Notes: generated by a model from the sequence alone, not told the origin. Shown: positions 1 through 11,228, numbered from the stretch's first letter. The stretch is 64,000 nt of DNA from UBA8752 sp002172485 (GCA_042089915.1 JBELJZ010000001.1:62001-126000), one strand, 5' to 3'. Numbers and translations are program-made.

Positions 1-1703
1 ATGGTCATCATCGAGACCTTGTCTTCGTCACCATCGTCCTGATCGGCGTCGGTGAGCAACGCCACATCCACGAGGAAGTCCCCCATGGTGCGGATGGTGT
101 CGGGATTGGTTGGGTCCACCTCTTCGGAGAATTCCTTCATGCCCGCCAGCAGCTCTTCGACATTCTCATACCGCGCCACGCCTTCGGGGGTCTTGTCCTT
201 GTGCAGCTCGCGGAGGAGGCCGGTGTGCTGGGCAATGTGGTGGCCGAGGTCGAAGGCGTTGGCCGTCTCGAGGCGGGTGGCAAACCCTTGCACCATGGTG
301 GCGAAGTCCTGGAGTTTGCCCCAAGCCGCTCCTTTGATGTCCTCCGGCTTGCGCAACGGATCCTGCAGCACGTCCCACAGGGAACATTCGTGGTGGGCAG
401 CAGCCACGGTCAGCCGGTCCATGGTGGTTTTGCCGATGCCCCGGGCCGGATAATTGACCACGCGCTTGAAGCTCTCGTCGTCGGCCGGGTTGGCCGTGAG
501 GCGGAAGTAGGCAATGAGGTCCTTGATTTCCTTTCGCTGGTAGAAACTGAGTCCACCGTAAATGCGGTAGGGGATGTTGCGCTTCCGCAATTGTTCCTCG
601 AACGCCCGGCTTTGGGCATTGGTGCGATATAGGATGGCGAAGTCCTGATGCTGGGCCTGCTCTCTGGACCGGGTGGTCAATATGGAGTCCGCAATGTGGC
701 TGCCTTCGTCGTTGTCGCTGAGTGCGCGGTGCACATCAATCTTGTCTCCGTCGTCGTTGCCGGTCCAGACTTCTTTCTGAATCTGGTCTTGGTTCTTGGC
801 GATGATGGTGTTGGCCGCCTCGACGATGGTCTTCGTGCTGCGGTAGTTCTGCTCGAGCTTGTAAACGACGCAGTCGGAGTAGTCGCGCTGGAAATTGAGG
901 ATGTTCTGGATGTTGGCCCCGCGGAAGCTGTAAATGCTCTGGGCGTCATCCCCCACGACGCAGACGTTCTCCCGGGCCGCACCCAATTGTCGGATGATGA
1001 GATATTGGGCGAAGTTGGTGTCCTGATACTCGTCGACCAGGATGAAGGCGAATTTCTGCTGGTATTTGTGGAGGAGATCCGGAAAGTCCCGCAGGAGGAC
1101 GTTGGTCTTGAAGAGCAAGTCGTCGAAGTCCATGGCGCCAGAACGCTGCAGTCTCTTGTTATAGCCGGCGTAGATCTCCGCAATCCGGGGACGGCCCGAT
1201 TGCTGGTCCTCCCCTATGATGTCGAGGTTGGCGGCATAATCCTGCGGGCCGATGAGGTTGTTCTTGGCACCCGAGATGCGCCCGTGGATGGCGTTGGGCT
1301 TGTAGAGTTTGTCGTCCAAGCCAAGCCCCTTGATGACATCCTTGATGACACTGCGGCTGTCTTGTGTGTCGTAGATGGTGAAGTTGGACGGGTAGTTGAT
1401 CCGGTCGGCTTCGATTCGGAGGATGCGGGCAAAAACGGAGTGAAAGGTGCCCATCCAGATGTTGCGGGCTTCCGATTCGCCGACGATCTTGCCGATTCGG
1501 CCCTTCATTTCGCGCGCGGCTTTGTTCGTGAAGGTGAGGGCGAGAATGGAGAAGGGATCGACGCCCTGGTCGATCAGGTGAGCGATGCGGTGGGTGAGCA
1601 CACGGGTTTTTCCGGAACCAGCTCCTGCCACCACCATCATCGGGCCTTCAATGTGCCCTGCTGCCGCCCGTTGGGCGTCGTTCAATCCCGCCAGCATCTC
1701 CAT
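1..1703 (-). CDS. uvrD: UvrD/PcrA-type ATP-dependent DNA helicase, C-terminus cut by window edge
   Basis: Superfamily 1A helicase that unwinds DNA 3'-5' in excision repair and at blocked replication forks. The frame opens at an ATG and runs off the left edge, showing about 567 residues; the family usually has 720-780, so about the last quarter is missing. In order I read the Q motif LNDAQRAA (7-14), Walker A AGAGSGKT (26-33), motif Ia TFTNKAAREMKGRI, motif II LVDEYQDTN, motif III VVGDDAQSIYSFRG, motif IV LEQNYRS and the start of motif V (DKVSMMT) at the edge. It is divergent from rpsL. UvrD and PcrA cannot be told apart without the C-terminus. Confidence 0.95.
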   Translation of the reverse strand, partial: MEMLAGLNDAQRAAAGHIEGPMMVVAGAGSGKTRVLTHRIAHLIDQGVDPFSILALTFTNKAAREMKGRIGKIVGESEARNIWMGTFHSVFARILRIEADRINYPSNFTIYDTQDSRSVIKDVIKGLGLDDKLYKPNAIHGRISGAKNNLIGPQDYAANLDIIGEDQQSGRPRIAEIYAGYNKRLQRSGAMDFDDLLFKTNVLLRDFPDLLHKYQQKFAFILVDEYQDTNFAQYLIIRQLGAARENVCVVGDDAQSIYSFRGANIQNILNFQRDYSDCVVYKLEQNYRSTKTIVEAANTIIAKNQDQIQKEVWTGNDDGDKIDVHRALSDNDEGSHIADSILTTRSREQAQHQDFAILYRTNAQSRAFEEQLRKRNIPYRIYGGLSFYQRKEIKDLIAYFRLTANPADDESFKRVVNYPARGIGKTTMDRLTVAAAHHECSLWDVLQDPLRKPEDIKGAAWGKLQDFATMVQGFATRLETANAFDLGHHIAQHTGLLRELHKDKTPEGVARYENVEELLAGMKEFSEEVDPTNPDTIRTMGDFLVDVALLTDADQDDGDEDKVSMMT

Positions 1704-1708
1704 GATCC

Positions 1709-1716
1709 CAAAAGTA
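1709..1716 (-). promoter_or_regulatory. Bacteroidetes -7 box for uvrD
   Basis: TACTTTTG on the minus strand fits the TAnnTTTG consensus exactly and ends 5 nt before the uvrD ATG. No TTG/TTTG element lies at the expected distance upstream. If used, transcription would begin at or very near the start codon. Confidence 0.45.
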
Positions 1717-1785
1717 GCCGGATTGGGTTGGCCGGCTCCGGTCGCAGTCCACGAAGGGCTGTGGAATCATCTACACAATTCGATG

Positions 1786-1815
1786 TTGGAATTCCCGTCA
1801 TTTCACGTAGTTTTG
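1786..1815 (+). promoter_or_regulatory. Promoter of the ribosomal protein operon
   Basis: TTG (-33 element), 19 nt, then TAGTTTTG (-7 element): the spacing and sequence of the primary sigma-factor promoter of Bacteroidetes. It leaves a leader of about 65 nt before rpsL and is the only strong promoter seen upstream of the block. Confidence 0.7.
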
Positions 1816-1886
1816 CACCCCCGTTGAAAAATGGGGCAGGGCATGAATTGTCCCTGATTGTTTGAAAAAGACGCAGATAAAAAGCA

Positions 1887-2261
1887 ATGCCGACGATCCA
1901 ACAGTTGATCCGCAAAGGCCGCACGGACAAGGTGTATACCTCCAAGTCCGCTGCACTCGACTCCTGTCCTCAGCGACGGGGTGTTTGTGTGCGTGTGTAC
2001 ACGACCACTCCGAAGAAGCCGAACTCCGCCATGCGGAAGGTGGCCCGTGTCCGCCTGACCAACGGCAATGAAGTCAACGCTTACATCGGTGGTGAAGGCC
2101 ACAACCTCCAAGAGCACAGCATCGTGCTGGTTCGCGGAGGTCGTGTAAAGGACCTGCCAGGTGTGCGCTACCACATTGTGCGCGGTGCATTGGACACCGC
2201 CGGTGTGGAAGGTCGCAACCAGCGTCGTTCGAAGTATGGAACCAAGCGCCCTAAGAAGTAA
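1887..2261 (+). CDS. rpsL: 30S ribosomal protein uS12
   Basis: Decoding-centre protein of the small subunit, 124 residues, full length. The two loops facing the A site are intact: TTTPKKPNSA (Lys43, Lys44) and GGRVKDLPG. The lysines that mutate to streptomycin resistance in other bacteria are wild type. It opens the str part of the operon and is followed after 6 nt by rpsG. Confidence 0.98.
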   Translation: MPTIQQLIRKGRTDKVYTSKSAALDSCPQRRGVCVRVYTTTPKKPNSAMRKVARVRLTNGNEVNAYIGGEGHNLQEHSIVLVRGGRVKDLPGVRYHIVRGALDTAGVEGRNQRRSKYGTKRPKK

Positions 2262-2267
2262 TCTGTC

Positions 2268-2735
2268 ATGCGCCGTAGACAAGCAAAAAAGCACCCGCTG
2301 ATTCCGGACCCCCGGTTCAACGACACGGACGTCACGTACTTCGTGAATAATCTCATGCTCAAGGGCAAGAAGAGCACCGCCTTTGACATCTTCTACACGG
2401 CCATCGACAAGGTGACCGAGCGCACGGGCGAAGACGGTCTGGAGCAGTGGAAGCAAGCCGTGGACGCCGTGACCCCGAATGTGGAAGTTCGCAGCCGCCG
2501 TGTGGGAGGTGCCACTTTTCAAATTCCCCAGCCCATTCGCGACAGCCGCAAGCGCAGCATGGCTGTGAAGTGGATCATCAGCTACGCCCGACTCCGCAAC
2601 GAGAAGACGATGGCAGACCGTCTGGCCGCTGAGATCATCGCCGCCAACAAGGGCGAAGGCGCCACGTTCAAGAAGAAAGAAGACACGCACCGCATGGCAG
2701 AAGCCAACAAGGCCTTCTCCCACTTCCGGTTCTGA
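2268..2735 (+). CDS. rpsG: 30S ribosomal protein uS7
   Basis: Primary binder of the 3' major domain of 16S rRNA and organiser of the subunit head; 155 residues, the usual bacterial length. It begins MRRRQAKKHPLIPDP and shows the conserved RVGGATFQIP hairpin and KWIISYARLR helix. The gene sits between rpsL and fusA, the normal str order. Confidence 0.98.
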   Translation: MRRRQAKKHPLIPDPRFNDTDVTYFVNNLMLKGKKSTAFDIFYTAIDKVTERTGEDGLEQWKQAVDAVTPNVEVRSRRVGGATFQIPQPIRDSRKRSMAVKWIISYARLRNEKTMADRLAAEIIAANKGEGATFKKKEDTHRMAEANKAFSHFRF

Positions 2736-2759
2736 CCCCAATCCCCGACCCACGAAACC

Positions 2760-4862
<2,103 letters not shown>

Positions 4863-4873
4863 GTCAACGCCAG

Positions 4874-5179
4874 ATGGCCCAGAAGATCCGCATCAAGCTG
4901 AAGAGCTACGACCACAACCTGGTCGACAAGTCTGCCGAGAAGATCGTGAAGACGGTCAAGTCGACGGGCGCCGTGGTGAGCGGTCCGATTCCGCTCCCAA
5001 CGCACCAGCGCATCTATACCGTGCTGCGTTCGCCGCACGTCAACAAGAAGTCTCGCGAGCAGTTCGAGCTGAGCGCCTACAAGCGTCTGCTGGACATCTA
5101 CAGCAATTCTTCCGCCACCGTCGACGCGCTGATGCGCCTCGAGTTGCCGAGTGGTGTGGAAGTCGAAATCAAAGTGTGA
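4874..5179 (+). CDS. rpsJ: 30S ribosomal protein uS10 / NusE
   Basis: Head protein of the small subunit that also acts as NusE in antitermination complexes; 101 residues. The loop GPIPLPTHQRIYTVLRSPH is well conserved. It is the first gene of the S10 group and ends one base before the rplC ATG. Confidence 0.98.
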   Translation: MAQKIRIKLKSYDHNLVDKSAEKIVKTVKSTGAVVSGPIPLPTHQRIYTVLRSPHVNKKSREQFELSAYKRLLDIYSNSSATVDALMRLELPSGVEVEIKV

Positions 5180-5180
5180 C

Positions 5181-5810
5181 ATGCCCGGATTGATTGGAAA
5201 AAAGGTCGGCATGACCAGCATGTACAGTGAGGCGGGCAAGAACCTGCCTTGTACCGTGCTCGAGGTGGGACCCTGCGTGGTGACCCAGGTCAAGACTGAA
5301 GACAAGGATGGCTACGCTGCCGTGCAAGTGGGTTTTGGTGACCGCAAGGAAAACCGGACCAACAAAGCCATGGCCGGCCACTTCAAGAAGGCGGGCGTTC
5401 ACGCCCGTCAGGAGCTCGTGGAATTCCAAGGCTTCGATCAGGACTACAACCCCGGTGACGAGGTGAAGCTCGAGGACGTGTTCCAAGTGGGAGAGTTCGT
5501 CTCCGTCGTGGGAACCAGCAAGGGCCGCGGTTTCCAAGGTGTGGTTCGCCGCCACGGCTTTGGTGGTGTGGGTCAAGCCACCCACGGTCAGCACAATCGG
5601 ATGCGCGCCCCAGGTGCCATCGGTGCAGCCTCTACGCCGGCTCGTGTCTACAAAGGCATGCGCATGGCGGGTCAGATGGGCAACACCCGCGTGACCATCG
5701 AGAACCTCGAGGTGCTCAAGGTCATGTCCGAGGAAGGTCTGCTCGTCTTGAAAGGGGCTGTCCCCGGTCATAAAGGCGCCACTGTCATTGTCCGCAAGCC
5801 TGAAGCGTAA
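5181..5810 (+). CDS. rplC: 50S ribosomal protein uL3
   Basis: Early assembly protein near the peptidyl transferase centre; 209 residues. The start chosen is the ATG giving MPGLIGKKVGMTSMY, the family N-terminus. A longer in-frame start lies inside rpsJ and is unlikely. The extended loop with GFGGVGQATHGQHNRMRAPG, including the Gln normally methylated in other bacteria, is present. Confidence 0.97.
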   Translation: MPGLIGKKVGMTSMYSEAGKNLPCTVLEVGPCVVTQVKTEDKDGYAAVQVGFGDRKENRTNKAMAGHFKKAGVHARQELVEFQGFDQDYNPGDEVKLEDVFQVGEFVSVVGTSKGRGFQGVVRRHGFGGVGQATHGQHNRMRAPGAIGAASTPARVYKGMRMAGQMGNTRVTIENLEVLKVMSEEGLLVLKGAVPGHKGATVIVRKPEA

Positions 5811-5813
5811 GTC

Positions 5814-6440
5814 ATGAAAGTCCCTGTTTACAACATCGAAGGCAAAAAGACCTCCAGCAAGGAGTTGAGTGCGGACGTGTTTGGTATCGAGCCCAACGAC
5901 CACGCCATCTACCTGGACGTCAAGCGCTACCTGGCCGCCCAGCGTCAGGGTACGCACAAAGCCAAGGAGCGCGCTGAGATTCAAGGTTCCACCAAGAAAA
6001 TCAAGCGTCAAAAAGGAACGGGCGGTGCCCGTGCCGGTTCCATCAAGAACCCGCTTTTCGTGGGTGGTGGTACCATCTTCGGCCCGCGTCCCCGGAAGTA
6101 CGACATCAAGCTCAACAAGAAGGTGACCAAGCTGGCCCGCAAGAGCGCTTTGACCTACAAGGTCAAGGAAGAAGGGGTGCGCATTGTCAAGGGTCTGTCC
6201 ATGGACGCCCCCAAGACCAAGGAGCTCCTCAGCACGTTCGACAAGCTGGGCTTGGCGGACCAGAAGACCCTCGTGGTCGTCCCAGAGCTGAGCCGCGCCC
6301 TCTACCTGAGCAGCCGCAATCTGCCCAAGCACCGTGTCATGACGGCCGGTGACCTGAGCACTTATGACATCATGAACTGCCGCCAAATCGTCTTTGTGGA
6401 CAATGCCCACGAAGTGATCACCGGCCTTCTCACCGCCTGA
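5814..6440 (+). CDS. rplD: 50S ribosomal protein uL4
   Basis: Exit-tunnel protein, 208 residues. The long tunnel loop is recognisable (KKIKRQKGTGGARAGS, then GGGTIFGPRPRKY). In gammaproteobacteria L4 also represses its own operon; no matching leader structure was recognised here. Confidence 0.97.
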   Translation: MKVPVYNIEGKKTSSKELSADVFGIEPNDHAIYLDVKRYLAAQRQGTHKAKERAEIQGSTKKIKRQKGTGGARAGSIKNPLFVGGGTIFGPRPRKYDIKLNKKVTKLARKSALTYKVKEEGVRIVKGLSMDAPKTKELLSTFDKLGLADQKTLVVVPELSRALYLSSRNLPKHRVMTAGDLSTYDIMNCRQIVFVDNAHEVITGLLTA

Positions 6441-6444
6441 AGTC

Positions 6445-6738
6445 ATGAAGAACATCCTCATCAAGCCGTTGATCACCGAGAAGATGACCGCCGAGAGCGA
6501 GCGCATCAATGCCTACGGGTTCGTGGTGAACGACGACGCCAACAAGTCCGAGATCAAGGACGCCGTCGAGAAGACGTACGGTGTGACCGTGGCCGGTGTG
6601 CGCACGATGCGCGTGGACGGAAAGGTCCGCAGCCGCTTCACCCGCACTGGAATCCTCCGCGGACGCTCCGAGTGTTATAAAAAAGCCATTGTCCGCCTGG
6701 TGGACGGTGACGTCATCGACTTCTACGAGAACATCTAA
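6445..6738 (+). CDS. rplW: 50S ribosomal protein uL23
   Basis: Protein at the tunnel exit that docks trigger factor and SRP; 97 residues, begins MKNILIKPLITEKMT as in other Bacteroidota. Four bases separate it from rplD and six from rplB. Confidence 0.97.
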   Translation: MKNILIKPLITEKMTAESERINAYGFVVNDDANKSEIKDAVEKTYGVTVAGVRTMRVDGKVRSRFTRTGILRGRSECYKKAIVRLVDGDVIDFYENI

Positions 6739-6744
6739 GGGATC

Positions 6745-7569
6745 ATGGCAGTACGCAAGTTCAACCCCATCACGCCCGGCATGCGGCACAAGGTGTTGTC
6801 GAAGTTCGACAGCATCACGACCGACAAACCGCACAAGCCGCTCCTCGAGCCGCTCAAGAAGCGCGGAGGCCGCAACAACGACGGCAAGATGACCATGCGA
6901 TATCGCGGTGGCGGTCACAAGCGGATGTACCGCGTGATCGACTTCAAGCGCGAGAAGCATGGCATGGCCGCTGAGGTCCTGACGGTCGAGTACGACCCGA
7001 ACCGCAGTGCCCGCATCGCCCTCGTGGAGTACACGGACGGCGAGAAGCGCTACATCATTGCTCCGGAAGGCCTGCAGGTCGGCCAGAAGATCATGAGCGG
7101 CGAAGGTGCCGCTCCGGAGGTGGGCAACGCCCTCTTCTTGGCCGACATCCCGCTCGGTACCATGATCCACAACATCGAGTTACACCCGGGCCGTGGCGCC
7201 AACATCGCCCGCTCCGCAGGAGCCTCTGCCCAGCTCAAGGCCCGTGACGGCAAGTATGCCATCATCGCGCTTCCGAGCGGTGAGGTCCGCATGATCTTGA
7301 CCACCTGTCTGGCCACCATTGGCAGCGTCGGCAACAGCGAGCACAACCAGCAAGTTTCCGGTAAGGCCGGTCGCAGCCGCTGGCTCGGCCGCCGCCCGCG
7401 TGTCCGCGGTGTGGTTATGAACCCTGTCGATCACCCGATGGGTGGTGGTGAAGGCCGCAACGCCGGTGGACACCCACGCAGCCGCAACGGCATGCCTGCG
7501 AAAGGTTACAAGACCCGCAACAAGCGGAAGCATTCTTCGAAGTACATCATCGAACGCCGTAAGAAATAA
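6745..7569 (+). CDS. rplB: 50S ribosomal protein uL2
   Basis: Core large-subunit protein needed for subunit joining and peptidyl transferase activity; 274 residues. The C-terminal signature MNPVDHPMGGGEGR with its conserved His is intact, and the tail is basic (SSKYIIERRKK). Confidence 0.98.
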   Translation: MAVRKFNPITPGMRHKVLSKFDSITTDKPHKPLLEPLKKRGGRNNDGKMTMRYRGGGHKRMYRVIDFKREKHGMAAEVLTVEYDPNRSARIALVEYTDGEKRYIIAPEGLQVGQKIMSGEGAAPEVGNALFLADIPLGTMIHNIELHPGRGANIARSAGASAQLKARDGKYAIIALPSGEVRMILTTCLATIGSVGNSEHNQQVSGKAGRSRWLGRRPRVRGVVMNPVDHPMGGGEGRNAGGHPRSRNGMPAKGYKTRNKRKHSSKYIIERRKK

Positions 7570-7572
7570 GAC

Positions 7573-7854
7573 ATGGCACGTTCGCTCAAGAAACCCCCAT
7601 TCGTCCACTACAAGCTCTTGCAGCGTGTAGAGGCCATGCAGGAAAGTGGCAAGAAGTCGGTCATCAAGACTTGGAGCCGCGCCAGTATGATCACGCCGGA
7701 ATTTGTCGGCTTGACCATCGCCGTGCACAATGGCCGCCAATTCATTCCGGTGTTCGTCACCGAGAACATGGTGGGCCACAAGCTCGGCGAGTTCTCTCCG
7801 ACCCGCACCTTCCGTGGCCACGCGGACAACAAGAAAGACAAGGGACGTCGTTGA
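7573..7854 (+). CDS. rpsS: 30S ribosomal protein uS19
   Basis: Head protein that contacts the A-site finger and forms a pair with uS13; 93 residues, starting MARSLKKPPFVHYKLL. The conserved stretch TWSRASMITPEFVG and the basic tail NKKDKGRR are present. Confidence 0.97.
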   Translation: MARSLKKPPFVHYKLLQRVEAMQESGKKSVIKTWSRASMITPEFVGLTIAVHNGRQFIPVFVTENMVGHKLGEFSPTRTFRGHADNKKDKGRR

Positions 7855-7874
7855 CGGCCGCAATCAGTAGCATT

Positions 7875-8273
7875 ATGGGAGCCCGTAAGAGAAACGCAGC
7901 AGCAGCCCGCAAGGAAGTGATGTCCAAGGTGGCCATCGCCAAGCTGAACGATTGCCCGACTTCGCCTCGGAAAATGCGCCTCGTCGCAGACATCATCCGC
8001 GGCAAGGACGTCGTCAGCGCCTTGAACATCCTCAAGTTCAGCTCTAAGGAAGCGTCTGGTCGAATGGAGAAGTTGCTCCGTTCCGCCATCGCCAACTGGG
8101 AGGCAAAGAACGAGGGAACCCGTCCTGAAGAGGCCGGTCTGTACGTGAGTGAGGTGAAGGTCGACGGAGGCCGCATGCTCAAGCGCATTCAGCCCGCACC
8201 GCAAGGACGCGCCCACCGCATCCGCAAGCGCTCCAACCACGTGACGCTCATCGTCGATAGCCTGAAGAAGTAA
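7875..8273 (+). CDS. rplV: 50S ribosomal protein uL22
   Basis: Tunnel-wall protein, 132 residues. The start is the ATG giving MGARKRNAAAARKEV, because Bacteroidota uL22 carries this basic N-terminal extension before the universal PTSPRKMRLVADIIRG. An internal Met 16 residues on is a weaker alternative. The stop codon shares its last base with the rpsC ATG (TAATG), so the two genes are probably translationally coupled. Confidence 0.95.
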   Translation: MGARKRNAAAARKEVMSKVAIAKLNDCPTSPRKMRLVADIIRGKDVVSALNILKFSSKEASGRMEKLLRSAIANWEAKNEGTRPEEAGLYVSEVKVDGGRMLKRIQPAPQGRAHRIRKRSNHVTLIVDSLKK

Positions 8274-9013
8274 TGGGACAGAAGACACACCCCACCGGCA
8301 ACCGCCTGGGATTCATCAAAGGTTGGGACTCCAACTGGTACGGCGGAAAGAACTACGTCGACAAGATTGTCGAGGACGACAAAATCCGAAAGTACCTGCG
8401 CGCCCGTCTGGTCAAGGCCAGCGTGAGCCGCATCGTCATCGAGCGCACCATGAAGCTCGTGACCGTGACCATCCACACGGCCCGTCCCGGTGTCATCATC
8501 GGAAAGGGCGGCCAAGAGGTGGACAAGCTGCGCGAGGAGCTGAAGAAGTTGACCCGCAAGGAAATTCAGATCAACATCTTTGAGATCAAGCGACCTGAAC
8601 TCGACGCCCGCCTCGTGGCAGAAAGCGTGGCCCGTCAATTGGAGGCGCGCATCAGCTACCGCCGTGCGGTGAAGATGTCCATCGCCAGCTCCATGCGCAT
8701 GGGTGCTGAGGGCATCAAGATTGGCCTCGCTGGCCGTCTGAACGGTGCGGAGATCGCCCGTGCAGAGATGTTCATGGAAGGCCGCGTGCCGCTGCACACC
8801 TTCCGTGCTGACATCGATTATGCACTTGTCGAAGCACACACCACCTATGGTCGGATTGGCGTCAAGGTGTGGGTGTTCCGTGGCGAGGTCTATGGAAAGC
8901 AAGATCTCAGCCCGGCTGACCCGAGCAAGGAGGACAAACGTGGTGGACGTGGAGGTGGCCGTGGTGGCGACCGTCCGGAGCGCCGCCGTCGCCGCCGTGA
9001 ACCCCGTAGCTAA
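8273..9013 (+). CDS. rpsC: 30S ribosomal protein uS3
   Basis: mRNA-entry protein with a KH domain (GxxG loop in VIIGKGGQEVDKL) and a C-terminal S3 domain; 246 residues. The tail after about residue 215 is an Arg/Gly-rich extension (RGGRGGGRGGDRPERRR), longer and more basic than in E. coli and likely to lie on rRNA or mRNA at the entry pore. Confidence 0.97.
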   Translation: MGQKTHPTGNRLGFIKGWDSNWYGGKNYVDKIVEDDKIRKYLRARLVKASVSRIVIERTMKLVTVTIHTARPGVIIGKGGQEVDKLREELKKLTRKEIQINIFEIKRPELDARLVAESVARQLEARISYRRAVKMSIASSMRMGAEGIKIGLAGRLNGAEIARAEMFMEGRVPLHTFRADIDYALVEAHTTYGRIGVKVWVFRGEVYGKQDLSPADPSKEDKRGGRGGGRGGDRPERRRRRREPRS

Positions 9014-9024
9014 AGCCCAGTATC

Positions 9025-9438
9025 ATGCTTCAGCCGAAACGAACGAAATACAGGAAGATGCAAAAGGGCCGCGTGCGCGGTCTGGCCCAGCGCGGCAGCA
9101 GCATCGCGTATGGCACTTACGCCATCAAGACGAATGACATGGGGTTCATTACCTCCCGTCAAATCGAATCTGCCCGTATCGCCATCAACCGCTACATGAA
9201 GCGTGAGGGCCAGGTGTGGATCCGAATCTTCCCGGACAAGCCGATCACGAGCAAGCCGCTCGAGGTGCGTATGGGTAAGGGTAAGGGTGCTGTGAGCCAC
9301 TGGGTGGCTCCGGTGAAGCCTGGCCGCGTCCTCTTTGAGGTCGACGGTGTACCCGAGGATGTGGCTCAGGAGGCATTGCGCCTCGGAGCCCAGAAGCTCC
9401 CGGTCCGCTGCAAGTTTGTTGCACGTTACGACGCCTAA
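9025..9438 (+). CDS. rplP: 50S ribosomal protein uL16
   Basis: Positions the A-site tRNA and anchors the central protuberance; 137 residues beginning MLQPKRTKYRKMQKGR. The conserved loop RMGKGKGAVSHWVAPVKPGR is intact. Confidence 0.98.
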   Translation: MLQPKRTKYRKMQKGRVRGLAQRGSSIAYGTYAIKTNDMGFITSRQIESARIAINRYMKREGQVWIRIFPDKPITSKPLEVRMGKGKGAVSHWVAPVKPGRVLFEVDGVPEDVAQEALRLGAQKLPVRCKFVARYDA

Positions 9439-9449
9439 TCGAGGAACAG

Positions 9450-9662
9450 ATGAAGATGAGTGAAATCACCGGTCTGAGCGACCTCGATCTCAAGGAGCGG
9501 ATTGCAGCCGAGCGTGAAGCCCTGCAGAAACTCCGGTTCAACCACACCATCGCCGGTTTGGAGAGCCCATTCCAATTGAGCCAAAAGCGCCGTGACATCG
9601 CGCGCATGCTCACCGAGCTCAGCGCACGGAAGAACGCCAAAGCAGAACAACAGAAGTCATGA
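9450..9662 (+). CDS. rpmC: 50S ribosomal protein uL29
   Basis: Small helical hairpin protein at the tunnel exit; 70 residues. Two ATGs lie 6 nt apart (MKMSEIT); the second would give MSEITGLSD, the usual family start, so the first two residues are uncertain. The stop overlaps the rpsQ start as ATGA. Confidence 0.93.
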   Translation: MKMSEITGLSDLDLKERIAAEREALQKLRFNHTIAGLESPFQLSQKRRDIARMLTELSARKNAKAEQQKS

Positions 9663-9937
9663 CCGCTGAACAGATCGCAACTGAGAAGCGCAACCTTCGG
9701 AAGGTGCGCCAGGGCATCGTCACCTCCAACAAGATGCAGAAGACCATTACGGTGACGGTGGAGTACAAGGAGAAGCACCCGAAGTACAGCAAGTTTGTCA
9801 AGCGTACTCGGAAGTTCACCGCACACGATGAGCAGGATACCTGCGGCATTGGTGACACGGTGCGCATCATGGAGACCCGCCCGCTCAGCAAGAACAAGCG
9901 CTGGCGTTTGGTCGAGGTGGTGGAACGGGCCAAGTAA
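9659..9937 (+). CDS. rpsQ: 30S ribosomal protein uS17
   Basis: Early 16S rRNA binder of the OB fold, 92 residues with the core GIVTSNKMQKTITVTVE. Its ATG overlaps the rpmC stop by four bases, which suggests coupled translation. Confidence 0.97.
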   Translation: MTAEQIATEKRNLRKVRQGIVTSNKMQKTITVTVEYKEKHPKYSKFVKRTRKFTAHDEQDTCGIGDTVRIMETRPLSKNKRWRLVEVVERAK

Positions 9938-9970
9938 TCGAAGGCCCTCAATAGAAAGAAAGCAAGAGCC

Positions 9971-10339
9971 ATGATCCAGCAAGAATCCCGGATGGCGGTC
10001 GCCGACAACAGTGGAGCACGAGAAGTGTTGTGCATCCGCGTGCTCGGTGGTACGCGCCGGCGCTACGCCAGCATCGGCGATAAGGTGGTCGTGACCGTCA
10101 AGGATGCCTCTCCGAACAGCGGCATCAAGAAGGGCACGGTCAGCAAGGCCGTCATTGTACGCACCAAAAAGGCAGTGCGTCGCCCGGACGGATCCTACAT
10201 CCGTTTCGATGACAATGCCTGCGTCCTCCTCAACACCACCGGAGAGATTCGGGGTACCCGCATCTTCGGTCCTGTGGCCCGTGAGCTTCGGGAGAAGGAC
10301 TTCATGAAAATCGTCTCCCTCGCACCCGAGGTGCTCTGA
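9971..10339 (+). CDS. rplN: 50S ribosomal protein uL14
   Basis: Inter-subunit bridge protein; 122 residues, starting MIQQESRMAVADNSGAREV with the core GDKVVVTVKDA. The 33-nt gap before it is one of the longer ones in this block, but no promoter was recognised in it. Confidence 0.98.
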   Translation: MIQQESRMAVADNSGAREVLCIRVLGGTRRRYASIGDKVVVTVKDASPNSGIKKGTVSKAVIVRTKKAVRRPDGSYIRFDDNACVLLNTTGEIRGTRIFGPVARELREKDFMKIVSLAPEVL

Positions 10340-10350
10340 ACGCTCCGATT

Positions 10351-10671
10351 ATGTACAAGCGCGTAAAAGTCAAAAAGGGCGACACCGTCAAGGTGATCGC
10401 GGGTGGCAACAAGGGCAAGACCGGAACGGTCATGCAGGTCATCCGGAAAGAAGACCGTGTCATCGTCGAGAACGTGAACATCGTCACGAAGCACGTCAAA
10501 CCGAGCCCGGCCAACCCGCAGGGTGGCATCGAGAAAAAGGAAGCACCGATCCACATCTCCAACGTCATGGTGGTGGACGGTGACGGGAATGCGACCCGTG
10601 TCGGCCGCCGCCGCGGTGACGACGGCAAGCTGGCCCGCTACAGCAAGAAATCCGATCAAACGCTGAACTGA
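10351..10671 (+). CDS. rplX: 50S ribosomal protein uL24
   Basis: Assembly initiator with a KOW motif (KGDTVKVIAGGNKGKTGTV); 106 residues. The stop TGA shares its last base with the ATG of rplE. Confidence 0.97.
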   Translation: MYKRVKVKKGDTVKVIAGGNKGKTGTVMQVIRKEDRVIVENVNIVTKHVKPSPANPQGGIEKKEAPIHISNVMVVDGDGNATRVGRRRGDDGKLARYSKKSDQTLN

Positions 10672-11222
10672 TGAGCTACGTACCCCGACTCAAGCAGCAG
10701 TACGACGAGACCGTCGTCCCGAAGCTACAGGAGCGCTTCGAATACAAGAGCTCCATGCAGGTGCCGCGGATCGAAAAGATTTGCCTGAACCAAGGATTGG
10801 GCAAGGCCATCGCGGATCGCAAGATTGTGGATGGTGCCTTGGCCGAGTTGTCCCAGATCACGGGCCAAAAGCCGGTGGCCACTTACTCCACGAAGGACGT
10901 GTCCAACTTCAAGTTGCGTAAAGGCATGCCCGTGGGTGCCCGCGTGACGCTCCGCCGCGAGCGCATGTACGAGTTCCTCGACCGCCTGATTCACGTTTCC
11001 CTGCCTCGTACCCGCGACTTCCAGGGTGTCAAGGCGACCGGCTTTGACGGACGTGGCAACTTCAGCTTCGGCATCCAAGAGCAAATCATTTTCCCCGAAA
11101 TCGACCTCGACAAGGTGAAGCACCTCAACGGCATGCACATCACCATCGTCACGAACGCCCGGACCAACGAGGAGGCCAAGGAGCTCCTCGCGGCTTTCGG
11201 TTTCCCCTTCAAGAAGAACTGA
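10671..11222 (+). CDS. rplE: 50S ribosomal protein uL5
   Basis: 5S rRNA-binding protein of the central protuberance; 183 residues. The 5S-contact loop (RDFQGVKATGFDGRGNFSFG) and the C-terminal TNARTNEEAKELL are conserved. It starts on the last base of the rplX stop codon. Confidence 0.98.
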   Translation: MSYVPRLKQQYDETVVPKLQERFEYKSSMQVPRIEKICLNQGLGKAIADRKIVDGALAELSQITGQKPVATYSTKDVSNFKLRKGMPVGARVTLRRERMYEFLDRLIHVSLPRTRDFQGVKATGFDGRGNFSFGIQEQIIFPEIDLDKVKHLNGMHITIVTNARTNEEAKELLAAFGFPFKKN

Positions 11223-11228
11223 TACGAT